A stretch of DNA of 42,929 nt. It comes from a virus. Made by a program: the position numbers and the translations under genes. Location of the stretch: the IMG/VR virus record IMGVR_UViG_3300020195_000003, positions 1-42,929 of that record. One strand, 5' to 3'. Below are positions 36,311-42,929 of the stretch, piece after piece (position 1 is the stretch's first letter; every line of letters starts with the position of its first letter). The notes under the pieces are model-generated. The model was not told the DNA's origin, made no database searches, and worked only from the letters and a program-made list of their open reading frames with translations.

Positions 36311-37734
36311 TTAAGAAGCTCCACATCAGGGTCAAAAGGATCTGAATCATTTGTAACCTTGTACCGCATTCCTCCACGTTCAAAAACATCATCTTTTTTG
36401 TATCCAACTTTGAATGATTTATTCATCATGCTTTCCGCCATTTTTTCTACGGAATTAGAACCGTATTTTGATTCATTAAGAGCTTGGTTATAAACGAAGT
36501 TAATCTTTTTTTTATCCTTAGCCTCGTTTGCGACGTAGACAACCCACCCTAAATCCTTCTCGTTAATCAACCCTTCAGAATACGCTTTGAAAGCATCCAT
36601 AACAGTCTCTCCCGCAGGCTCTCCGTTTTTTAGACCACGGAGTTTACTGACGAAATAAGATCCCTTATCGGAATAATTCTCATTTTTAGCTGATGCCTTA
36701 CCTTGACTGTATGCAAATTTCTTCCATTCAGATTTACCAAAAAATTTCTTTTTGCTAAACAGAGAAGCTGTTAATGCCGACGCTGTCTCAGGCTTCATAG
36801 CTCCCTGCTTCACCCAAGAATCAATCTGACCCAATGAAAGTTTTCCTTCGGTAAACATCTTTCCAGCATCAATCGTTGTCTTGTCATACTGAAGCTCAAT
36901 CTGTTCCTTTGCTTCCGTCTTTATTTTTTCAATGTAATTATCAGCGAGTACTTTCAACTTGTTTTTCTTCTCGACATCGATCTCTTTTGAAGTGAGTGAA
37001 TTCAAATACTCCTTAGCTTTGTCGGTTCGTCCATTATCAATAAGAGATTGAGCAACCATTATGTTTGCTTCGCTTCTGACTTTCAATAAATCCTCGATTA
37101 CCGTCGAATCTGAAAACTTTCCCGACTTCATCTCTTCTTGGCTTATCCTTTTGTCTCGAAATGCTTTATCAAGAAACGTCTGCTCGATGTCCCCCTTTAT
37201 TATGGCAACAGCTTTTGGGTTATCTACATTCTCAGCAACCTTATTAGTCAAACCACTTATTCTGTCTTCTGTGCTTTTTTTATCGTGCGCTTCTCTTTGT
37301 GTCGCAGCGTGAGCATTTGCCTTAGAATAAATTTCAACGTAAGATTTGTTTGCGTTAAAATTAAAATCCTGTCTTTGTTTTGGTGTTAAATCCTTAGCCA
37401 ACTCCTCAACTCTTTTTTTGTGTTCAGTTGTAGCGAACTCAACTGACTTAGTTGCCGCGTCAAGCCCCTGCATCGATCCAACTTTATTTAAAATATCTGA
37501 TTCCGCAATTCCGAGTTTATTCGATGCGTCTTGAACACGAACTTTATTAGCGTTTTCTCTCTCTATCGCAAACCTCGCCTGCAGCGTCGTGTTCAAAGTT
37601 GTCGCAGCCGAAACAACGGCTTTATTCGTCGCTCCACCGCCGAATGTTTCTTCTGTCGCTGAAATAGATTGCTTCTCGCCTGAAGCTGGTTCTGCGAATA
37701 CTTGTCTGCCTTGTGGACGTGGGACGGTTGGCAT
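36307..37734 (-). CDS. Internal virion protein, gp15-like
   Basis: The 475-aa protein is almost all helical and highly charged (residues 60-330), with an N-terminal Pro-rich start MPTVPRPQGRQVFAEP and a basic C-terminus. Position between the gp14-like and the large ejection protein gene, plus length and composition, fits the second ejection protein of podoviruses, which with its neighbours forms a channel through the periplasm. There is no catalytic motif. Confidence 0.7.
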   Translation of the reverse strand: MPTVPRPQGRQVFAEPASGEKQSISATEETFGGGATNKAVVSAATTLNTTLQARFAIERENANKVRVQDASNKLGIAESDILNKVGSMQGLDAATKSVEFATTEHKKRVEELAKDLTPKQRQDFNFNANKSYVEIYSKANAHAATQREAHDKKSTEDRISGLTNKVAENVDNPKAVAIIKGDIEQTFLDKAFRDKRISQEEMKSGKFSDSTVIEDLLKVRSEANIMVAQSLIDNGRTDKAKEYLNSLTSKEIDVEKKNKLKVLADNYIEKIKTEAKEQIELQYDKTTIDAGKMFTEGKLSLGQIDSWVKQGAMKPETASALTASLFSKKKFFGKSEWKKFAYSQGKASAKNENYSDKGSYFVSKLRGLKNGEPAGETVMDAFKAYSEGLINEKDLGWVVYVANEAKDKKKINFVYNQALNESKYGSNSVEKMAESMMNKSFKVGYKKDDVFERGGMRYKVTNDSDPFDPDVELLK

Positions 37735-37741
37735 TTTACCC

Positions 37742-38227
37742 TCAGTTTTTTTTACTAAAAGTGTTCAAAATATTTAAACCCGTTGTCAAAATAGTGCCTG
37801 TCGCTTTCTGATTCGCTGTGACTCCTGCGAAATTTCCTGCGGTTCTATCGTTCAATGCCTGAGCTCGGAATCCCCATGCCTCTTGCCATGCGTTATTTTT
37901 AATCTGACGCGCATCCTCAGCCGTATCCCCTGCTGTTTCCTGTTGAATAGCCAACGCATCATCCTGTCCTAAATCAAGCCCTTGTGCCGCCAATGCCGCC
38001 CGTTGTGAGCCGATTAGCTTTGCACCACGAAGTTTTATCTCATCAGCCTTCTGTTGACCACGATAAATTGAGTCCTCACCCTTAAATTCAGATATTATTC
38101 TTGCGTTTGAGTCATAGATACTCTGCTGATACCTTCCCTCGGCTCTTTGTGCGGCTGCCTCGCGACTTCCTTGAACACCCTGAAGAATTGAAGACGCAAT
38201 CGTTAATATTGAACCAGCTAATCCCAT
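37742..38227 (-). CDS. Internal virion protein, gp14-like
   Basis: The 161-aa protein has the gp14-family pattern: a short hydrophobic N-terminus (MGLAGSILTIASSILQGVQG), a charged helix (REAAAQRAEGRYQQSIYDSNARI) and ALAAQGLDLGQDDALAIQQETAGDTAEDARQIKNNA in residues 75-111 (given as a helical hairpin). Internal proteins of this type are ejected first and make the pore in the outer membrane. It lies directly downstream of the nozzle gene. Confidence 0.8.
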   Translation of the reverse strand: MGLAGSILTIASSILQGVQGSREAAAQRAEGRYQQSIYDSNARIISEFKGEDSIYRGQQKADEIKLRGAKLIGSQRAALAAQGLDLGQDDALAIQQETAGDTAEDARQIKNNAWQEAWGFRAQALNDRTAGNFAGVTANQKATGTILTTGLNILNTFSKKN

Positions 38228-38236
38228 AAAATCTCC

Positions 38237-40933
38237 TTATTTAAATGCAGCCATTGTGGACGGCATTATCGCTGAAACTAATAGCGGCAAAGGGTCAACC
38301 TGCCTGATGAAAATTCGACCATTGCTGTTGTACTGCGACTTAACATTGATATTTATTTGCCCTGTTTTAAGGGCTATCGGGTCTGACATAAGTTCGTCGT
38401 TCCTTCCTTTGTACTCAAAAAGCCCTTCAAGCGGGTCAACGGCATCATCCGACGGCGGCGCGGCTCCTACAAATATACCTCGGCTCGCCTCAACATAAAT
38501 GGTTACGTCTGAAACGAGCTTCTTTTTGTCAGCAACTGTTTCACCATTTGGATTATCAATATCAAGCGTTTCAATATCGGCTGTAATCGGAAGCCCTGCA
38601 TGAACCACTACATATGGTTTGTCAAGCTCGGCTACACCACTAGCTACAGTAACTATTGTGTAAGCGGCATTATTCGGACTTGCGACGACGAAGCCATCTC
38701 CTAAAATAGAAAGGTTTTTTCCTTCAAGATGCGATAGCCCAGACAAAGTATCCACAGCTTTCCCCCAGACTGCGGTTGAGCCTGTCCGCATAGAAACTGG
38801 AACTGTTTTGTGAGGTTTTACTGAAACAACTGTCGCACTCGTGTATGCCGTGATTGTGAACCTGACAACTGTTCCGTCTGCAGCAGTTATGTGAATTGCG
38901 TTCCCAATATCACCAGCAACGAAGAATGATGCGTTTGCGGTTAATGTCAAAGTGTCCGTATAAAGCCATCCTGAACCAGTGAGAGCCATTGTCGTTGCTG
39001 TCAAGTTTGTTCCGTCATAAGTTAAAGAGCAGTCCATAAATATTGCGTTTTTAATATCTGAGATTATCCGAGAAGAGAACCTTTCGATATAACGAACCGT
39101 CGCACTATTGATCGTTCTTTTGATTGTCAAATAAAGAACGTCCTCATTCCCTTCAGGGACGGACGTAACAGCTTCAACCGTAGCCCCTTCAAAAACATGC
39201 CTATGCCAAGCGAAAATCTTATGCTCACGAAGATATGTCAGCCCAAGCAAAACTCCATCGTTACGAACAATCCAAACAATCGGGTTCGGTGTTTGCGTGA
39301 AAGCCCAATCAACTAAAGTGAATGCTTCAAATAAGTGGCTTGACATAATCGTCAAATCAGTCCCCTGATACCCGTCTGAACCATCGGGTGAAAGTTGATA
39401 TTTTAAATCTCTTACGATGTTCTGCCGAGCCTGAATGTAAAGGGCTGTGTCGTTAATAATTATCGGCTGTAATTCGCTTGAGCCGTTGTATGACTGCTGA
39501 ACCTGATTGACTTCTCCCGCTCGAAGGATTCCTGCCTGATCTCCGTTGATAACCCATTCTGCTCCTTCTGTGAAAATGATTAATTTCCCGAGGTCAATCA
39601 TGTGCTTAACCGAATTAACCTGAAGCCCACGCAAAGGGAATGTAACGGCATCGTCATCTTGAATAGGTGAGCTTACCGTCATGTTTTTGAAATTAGCAGA
39701 CCGTGACCCAAATACTTTTTCAGTGTCGCTATTTATGTTCGCAAACATTTGCCTTTGCTGATAATAGTTCGATGTCGATGGAAAATTATTAGTCGTAACT
39801 GTAAGAATGTTTATCGTGCAGTTTGTTCCACTGCCACCCGTTGTAGCCAATCCATTCGCAGCAGAATATCCTTCACCATAGTCAATTATGGTATAGGTAA
39901 CAACAGCCCCCGGCGTAACAGTATCAACTCTTATTTTTCCGCTTGAACCACCCGTCTGAACGATTGTAAGAATGTCGCCGACAAGATACGCCGATCCACC
40001 CGCACCAAGTGATGTCGTTGCAATCGGAGTTATCGCAAATGGATTTCTTTTCAATGGAACTGAATCAGCCACATCGGCAGTTATTGTTGCGTCAATAAAT
40101 GAAAGCTCTGTCGATGTCCCGATGAAACCGTAAACTCCATTCCTCTTTTTATAAATATTGTATTCAACCGCTCCTGATGAAGCGACCCATGTAAGAGTGC
40201 TTGTTTGACTCGAAGAACCAACTGGATTTGTCGGTAATGATTCTTCCGATGTGTCTTCCTTGATTGCCGTAACAACGTAATAAAATGCTGTTCCAGAAGC
40301 ACTTGAAGAAAGGCTGGTGGGAGCGCTAATGCTCGGCGCAAATGTGACGATTGATAACGCCCAGTTTGTGTGTGCCGTTCTAGCAAGCTCTCTGACCGCA
40401 TAACTTGGATGGGTCAATGTTATAATATCACCAGATTGATTTATTTTTAGAGTTCTTAAATCTGCTTCTAAATAAGTTGTCGGGATTTCATATATAGTCC
40501 CAGTAAGTGCATACCAAAATGTCGGAGAACTTGCAGGCGTCTGCCCTGTCCCTGCCTTAATGCAATAATAATTTATTCCAACTGATACAACGAGATCACC
40601 AATCACATAAGCTGTCCCAGCACCATAAGCCGCAACTCCTGAAACATTCACTTGCGCCCCGTTCCTGATAAATCGCAAATAAAGGTTTCCGACTTCAATC
40701 ACATAAGTCTGAGAAGAATTAAAAACGAATTTGATTATCCTTGACACTTTCGTCGAGTCTTTTGTTGAGACTACATATTTTGTCCCAGAACGATTAGACG
40801 CACCGCCATGTTTCTTGATGATGAAGTTTTCGCACGTTCTCAGCCCAGTCAAGTATTGAACAATGTCATTCCTTGCGTACAAAGATGGGGCTATCTCACC
40901 CGAAGTGAAGGAACGTTGCGAAATAGTTGGCAT
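38237..40933 (-). CDS. Tail nozzle protein (gp12-like) with inserted domains
   Basis: The 898-aa protein starts MPTISQRSFTSGEIAPSLYA, typical of podoviral nozzle proteins, and contains the family hallmarks YYQQRQMFANINSDTEKVFGS and DDDAVTFPLRG in the middle. It forms the tail tube below the adaptor. Two insertions are visible: a carbohydrate-binding-like module near residues 98-145 (YGAGTAYVIGDLVV...YYCIKAGTG...PTFWYAL) and a fibronectin-III-like domain near residues 200-290 (SAPTSLSSSASG...YYVVTAIKED...YNIYKKRNGVYGFIG). They may touch cell-surface sugars. Confidence 0.85.
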   Translation of the reverse strand: MPTISQRSFTSGEIAPSLYARNDIVQYLTGLRTCENFIIKKHGGASNRSGTKYVVSTKDSTKVSRIIKFVFNSSQTYVIEVGNLYLRFIRNGAQVNVSGVAAYGAGTAYVIGDLVVSVGINYYCIKAGTGQTPASSPTFWYALTGTIYEIPTTYLEADLRTLKINQSGDIITLTHPSYAVRELARTAHTNWALSIVTFAPSISAPTSLSSSASGTAFYYVVTAIKEDTSEESLPTNPVGSSSQTSTLTWVASSGAVEYNIYKKRNGVYGFIGTSTELSFIDATITADVADSVPLKRNPFAITPIATTSLGAGGSAYLVGDILTIVQTGGSSGKIRVDTVTPGAVVTYTIIDYGEGYSAANGLATTGGSGTNCTINILTVTTNNFPSTSNYYQQRQMFANINSDTEKVFGSRSANFKNMTVSSPIQDDDAVTFPLRGLQVNSVKHMIDLGKLIIFTEGAEWVINGDQAGILRAGEVNQVQQSYNGSSELQPIIINDTALYIQARQNIVRDLKYQLSPDGSDGYQGTDLTIMSSHLFEAFTLVDWAFTQTPNPIVWIVRNDGVLLGLTYLREHKIFAWHRHVFEGATVEAVTSVPEGNEDVLYLTIKRTINSATVRYIERFSSRIISDIKNAIFMDCSLTYDGTNLTATTMALTGSGWLYTDTLTLTANASFFVAGDIGNAIHITAADGTVVRFTITAYTSATVVSVKPHKTVPVSMRTGSTAVWGKAVDTLSGLSHLEGKNLSILGDGFVVASPNNAAYTIVTVASGVAELDKPYVVVHAGLPITADIETLDIDNPNGETVADKKKLVSDVTIYVEASRGIFVGAAPPSDDAVDPLEGLFEYKGRNDELMSDPIALKTGQININVKSQYNSNGRIFIRQVDPLPLLVSAIMPSTMAAFK

Positions 40934-41322
40934 TACAAATCAACCAACAATGTTTTGCCTTTCTGAGGCTTGTATTCTTTTCCATCAATGCCGTATAGTT
41001 TATCGCTTACAGAGCTTTCGTCTTTTTCTTCATCTTCTTTTTCGTGGTCGCCAAGACACATCTCGGTAATTTGCAAACTCATGTCTTGCCTACTACCGCC
41101 TTCTTTGGTTTCGTTATGCGCAACTCGCTCAACGACAACAGTCGCTATGAGACTTAATTTTTCACCGACGTTTGGTAACTCGCTCAAACCTAGCTTTTTC
41201 ATCGCTTCATCACCAAGCTCAATGCGAAGTCCATACGGATAAGCAGGCGACTCAGACTTAGCCATAGGCACTTCTGCCGTCGCTTCTTTTCCAGACAATT
41301 TCATACTAACCATTTTTTGCAT
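40933..41322 (-). CDS. Capsid staple-like small virion protein
   Basis: The 129-aa protein has the pattern of small phage head-stabilising ('capsid staple') proteins: an N-terminal MVSMKLSGKEA, PAYPYGLRIELGDEAMKKLGL near residues 26-46, LPNVGEKLSLIATVVVERV near 49-67 and SLQITEMCLG near 81-90. A charged low-complexity tail follows. The family assignment is by pattern memory and moderate. Stop and next start overlap (TAATG). It lies between adaptor and nozzle genes. Confidence 0.6.
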   Translation of the reverse strand: MQKMVSMKLSGKEATAEVPMAKSESPAYPYGLRIELGDEAMKKLGLSELPNVGEKLSLIATVVVERVAHNETKEGGSRQDMSLQITEMCLGDHEKEDEEKDESSVSDKLYGIDGKEYKPQKGKTLLVDL

Positions 41323-41323
41323 A

Positions 41324-41929
41324 TTATCCCCTTGCCCTTACAGCTTCAGCTTCGGGCGGTTCTTCTTGTTGTTCTTCGTTTGCATCGCTTACTTCTGCCT
41401 TGCCTTTGTATAGCAAATACATATTCATCGCTCTCTCGCCCATCTTAAACGGGTCTTCGCCCGTGAGCCGTGGAGCGGCAAGGGACGCAAGTAAAAATGA
41501 AAGTGCTAAAGTGAGGTCGGGCGGGAATCTGTCAGTGTCGGTAATGTTTTGAGTGTATTCAAGGACGGCATCTTCCTTGTCTGTATAAATAAGTTTCCCC
41601 GCAACGTCTTTCCCGATTTTATAATTAACTCTTGATTGCCGTGTATCGTTTCTTACACCAGACAAAATTCTAAGCATCTGCAAGCAGTCGGTAGGATACC
41701 TATAAGAAAAAGCCCACTCATCGTTTGGTTGCTCTTCAACAAGCGCGAGTTCTGAAGTTACATTTGAAAATGAATGTGGAAAATCTTTAAGAACAACTTG
41801 AATCGCAATAGGAAGATAGCGTTTCATAGTCAGAGCTTCGCTTGATCGATCTGAGTCGATATTTGCTATTTCTTTTCCTTGCCCAAGATGCGAGATTGCT
41901 AAATTTGCTACTTCTGTTTTTTGCGACAT
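41324..41929 (-). CDS. Tail adaptor protein, gp11-like (tubular protein A)
   Basis: The 201-aa protein resembles the adaptor family that joins portal to nozzle: EVANLAISHLGQGKEIANID near residues 6-25, WAFSYRYPTDCLQMLRI near 72-88 and a helical C-terminal half. The tail is acidic. It heads the second late operon with its own promoter candidate 27-55 bp upstream and an AGGTGAG ribosome-binding site. Confidence 0.85.
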   Translation of the reverse strand: MSQKTEVANLAISHLGQGKEIANIDSDRSSEALTMKRYLPIAIQVVLKDFPHSFSNVTSELALVEEQPNDEWAFSYRYPTDCLQMLRILSGVRNDTRQSRVNYKIGKDVAGKLIYTDKEDAVLEYTQNITDTDRFPPDLTLALSFLLASLAAPRLTGEDPFKMGERAMNMYLLYKGKAEVSDANEEQQEEPPEAEAVRARG

Positions 41930-41955
41930 AAGCTCACCTGTTTTGTTTTCATGTA

Positions 41956-41984
41956 AATATACCTTTTTATGACTTTTAAATCAA
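41956..41984 (-). promoter_or_regulatory. Putative promoter of the tail operon
   Basis: On the minus strand TTGATT (41979-41984), 17-bp spacer, TATATT (41956-41961), located 27 bp before the adaptor ATG. A second weaker option, CTGACA-16-TATTAA, lies further upstream near 42017-42044. The gap 41930-42038 has no gene. Confidence 0.45.
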
Positions 41985-42038
41985 TTCCCAAGCCAACCAA
42001 TTAAACATTTAAACTTAATATTGCAATAACTAAATTTG

Positions 42039-42461
42039 TCAGGCAAATAATAATGTTAAACTAATTATTCCCCAATACCATATGAAACAAATCAGGCGAG
42101 TTTTGAAATTAGCGTCTTTTGAATCCGCTTGTATGACTAAATTTTTAATGACGAATTTATAGAGCCAAGAGTTTTTCCCATAGGATGGGGCAATCTTGAT
42201 CATGAACGGAGCCGCTAAAAAGATCAGCCACGAGCATGGTTTTAAAAAGAAAATTGCTGTGCAGACCATGAGCGGGATTGCAAGCCAGCGGAGTGTTTTG
42301 TGCCCATGCTCCCAGCCCCCCAGCGTGCCCAGAACAGCTGATGCGCACACAATCGCCAACACCCACCCGAAATGGGGCTCAATCAGCCATAACAGTGGAA
42401 ACTGCCATGCTCCCCAGGTCAGCCAGTCATCCTTTGAAATGCCCCTGAAATTTATTGCCAT
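42039..42461 (-). CDS. Hypothetical polytopic membrane protein (140 aa)
   Basis: The protein has about four to five membrane segments (residues 17-44, 59-72, 76-87 and 121-138), with WLTWGAWQFPLLWLIEPHFGW at the start. A pair of Cys lies within membrane regions. The start overlaps the end of the preceding membrane gene by 10 nt. It lies at the end of the lysis/membrane gene string and before the tail operon. Function unknown; a superinfection-exclusion or holin-like role is possible. Confidence 0.55.
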   Translation of the reverse strand: MAINFRGISKDDWLTWGAWQFPLLWLIEPHFGWVLAIVCASAVLGTLGGWEHGHKTLRWLAIPLMVCTAIFFLKPCSWLIFLAAPFMIKIAPSYGKNSWLYKFVIKNLVIQADSKDANFKTRLICFIWYWGIISLTLLFA

Positions 42462-42757
42462 ATTAAATGCAGGTGTAAAAGAGCGATCGCAACGCTCATG
42501 AACAAAGTCGCCAGGTACATATAGATGCGTTTTTTGCCACCGTCTCGAATTTTGATAGTGACCTCAGTCGACAGTGTTTTTTTGTAAAGAGCCGTGACGT
42601 TTATAATCTCCCAGATCAGCACCGCTGCCAGAATAGAGATAAATGCCCAGAAAAAACCCCAGTGTCCACCGAGCGCCCAGAATATTTGCATCAAAACATA
42701 ACTGATTAAACAGCCAATTAAAAATACCTGTCTCATTTTCTGCGCTGGATTACCCAT
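42452..42757 (-). CDS. Hypothetical three-pass membrane protein (101 aa)
   Basis: Three membrane helices are predicted (residues 10-29, 34-52 and 79-98), with a basic loop between the last two (KIRDGGKKRIYMYL). The start overlaps the lipoprotein stop by 8 nt, so it belongs to the lysis operon. Size and topology would also suit a second holin or a pinholin. No family signature. Confidence 0.55.
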   Translation of the reverse strand: MGNPAQKMRQVFLIGCLISYVLMQIFWALGGHWGFFWAFISILAAVLIWEIINVTALYKKTLSTEVTIKIRDGGKKRIYMYLATLFMSVAIALLHLHLIWQ

Positions 42758-42929
42758 TGATTCTCATATCTCCTTCTTTTGAAATCCACCAACCATCTTT
42801 TTGCGTAACGATGGTGTATGTTTTATTTTCGTTCGTTGGCAACGCAACCCCAGCAATAGCCGTCCCTTTAGGGATATAAATAAAGTCCGTTGCCGCTAAT
42901 GCAGTTTTTGCGTCATTGTTTTTTGATGC
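42750..42929 (-). CDS. Small phage lipoprotein, C-terminal part (starts at 87 across the join)
   Basis: This is the continuation of the frame that begins at 87 and reads through base 1; bases 42891-42929 duplicate 1-39. Residues 30-75 are TDFIYIPKGTAIAGVALPT..., ending GWWISKEGDMRING with TAA at 42750-42752. The stop overlaps the ATG of the three-pass membrane gene by 8 nt. Together the two parts form a 75-aa protein with a lipobox. Confidence 0.6.
   Translation of the reverse strand, partial: ASKNNDAKTALAATDFIYIPKGTAIAGVALPTNENKTYTIVTQKDGWWISKEGDMRING
42891..42929. repeat. Terminal direct repeat, right copy (circular join)
   Basis: Identical to bases 1-39. It marks the overlap at which the circular contig closes. 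Confidence 0.95.

Noticed and set aside
1-42929. Diversity-generating retroelement, as in phage BPP-1 which shares this virion type
   Set aside because: No reverse transcriptase frame and no template/variable repeat pair could be seen; the LamG and fibre genes are not followed by a repeated copy.
1-42929. Prophage or temperate lifestyle
   Set aside because: No integrase, excisionase, ParA/ParB or CI-like repressor was found, and the ends reflect circular closure, not att sites. Only one small HTH protein is present.

Overview
The window is a complete, circularly closed tailed-phage genome. Bases 1-39 are repeated exactly at 42891-42929, so the unique length is 42,890 bp, and one lipoprotein gene is cut by the arbitrary join. 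The head genes (T7-type head-tail connector portal, Bbp19-like protein, scaffold, Bbp17-like major capsid protein, Bbp16-like cement protein) and the short-tail genes (gp11-like adaptor, nozzle, gp14-like and large ejection proteins, fibre) indicate a podovirus related in architecture to Bordetella phage BPP-1. I see no integrase, DNA polymerase, RNA polymerase, reverse transcriptase, cas gene or canonical tRNA. The lipoprotein and spanin-like genes point to a Gram-negative host, which cannot be named from the sequence. The two exact type I-C CRISPR repeats suggest that the host population, or a competitor's host, uses type I-C immunity.

Layout. The late genes lie on the minus strand in one block that crosses the join: TerS/TerL (12405 down to 9486, with an intein in TerL), GNAT protein, portal, capsid genes, small virion proteins, three proteins with signal peptides, membrane and lysis genes (997 to 1), the lipoprotein across the join, and two more membrane proteins (42757 to 42039). 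A second late operon runs from 41929 down to 28781: adaptor, small capsid-staple-like protein, nozzle, three internal/ejection proteins, T7-like fibre and a LamG-type protein. A minus-strand replication block (21600 to 16610) has an HTH regulator, SF2 helicase, VRR-NUC nuclease, small genes, a TOPRIM/VapE primase-helicase and a zinc-ribbon protein. A plus-strand operon diverges from the regulator (21736 to 28716): coiled-coil protein, YqaJ exonuclease, RecT annealing protein, then many tiny genes, several with expanded tandem repeats.

The accessory island (about 12480-16626, plus strand) is the most unusual part. It has a one-spacer mini-CRISPR array (12625-12711), a solitary type I-C repeat (13203-13234), two copies of an 88-bp promoter element driving different small ORFs (one with an in-frame amber codon), two copies of a UUCG hairpin element, phased A-tracts, and a cluster of AAGACA/TGTCTT motifs that may be an origin or control region. 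Small genes and a secreted lysozyme-like endolysin follow. The cassette of promoter, two small ORFs and hairpin sits exactly between a truncated and an intact CRISPR repeat. This suggests a phage locus that interferes with type I-C CRISPR through decoy crRNA (RNA anti-CRISPR) and possibly small anti-CRISPR proteins. That reading is inference; the repeats themselves are plain in the sequence.

Likely working scheme (inference): early plus-strand promoters express counter-defence and recombination genes, the minus replication block is controlled by the HTH protein at the divergent promoter, and the minus late operons build and package the particle and lyse the cell.
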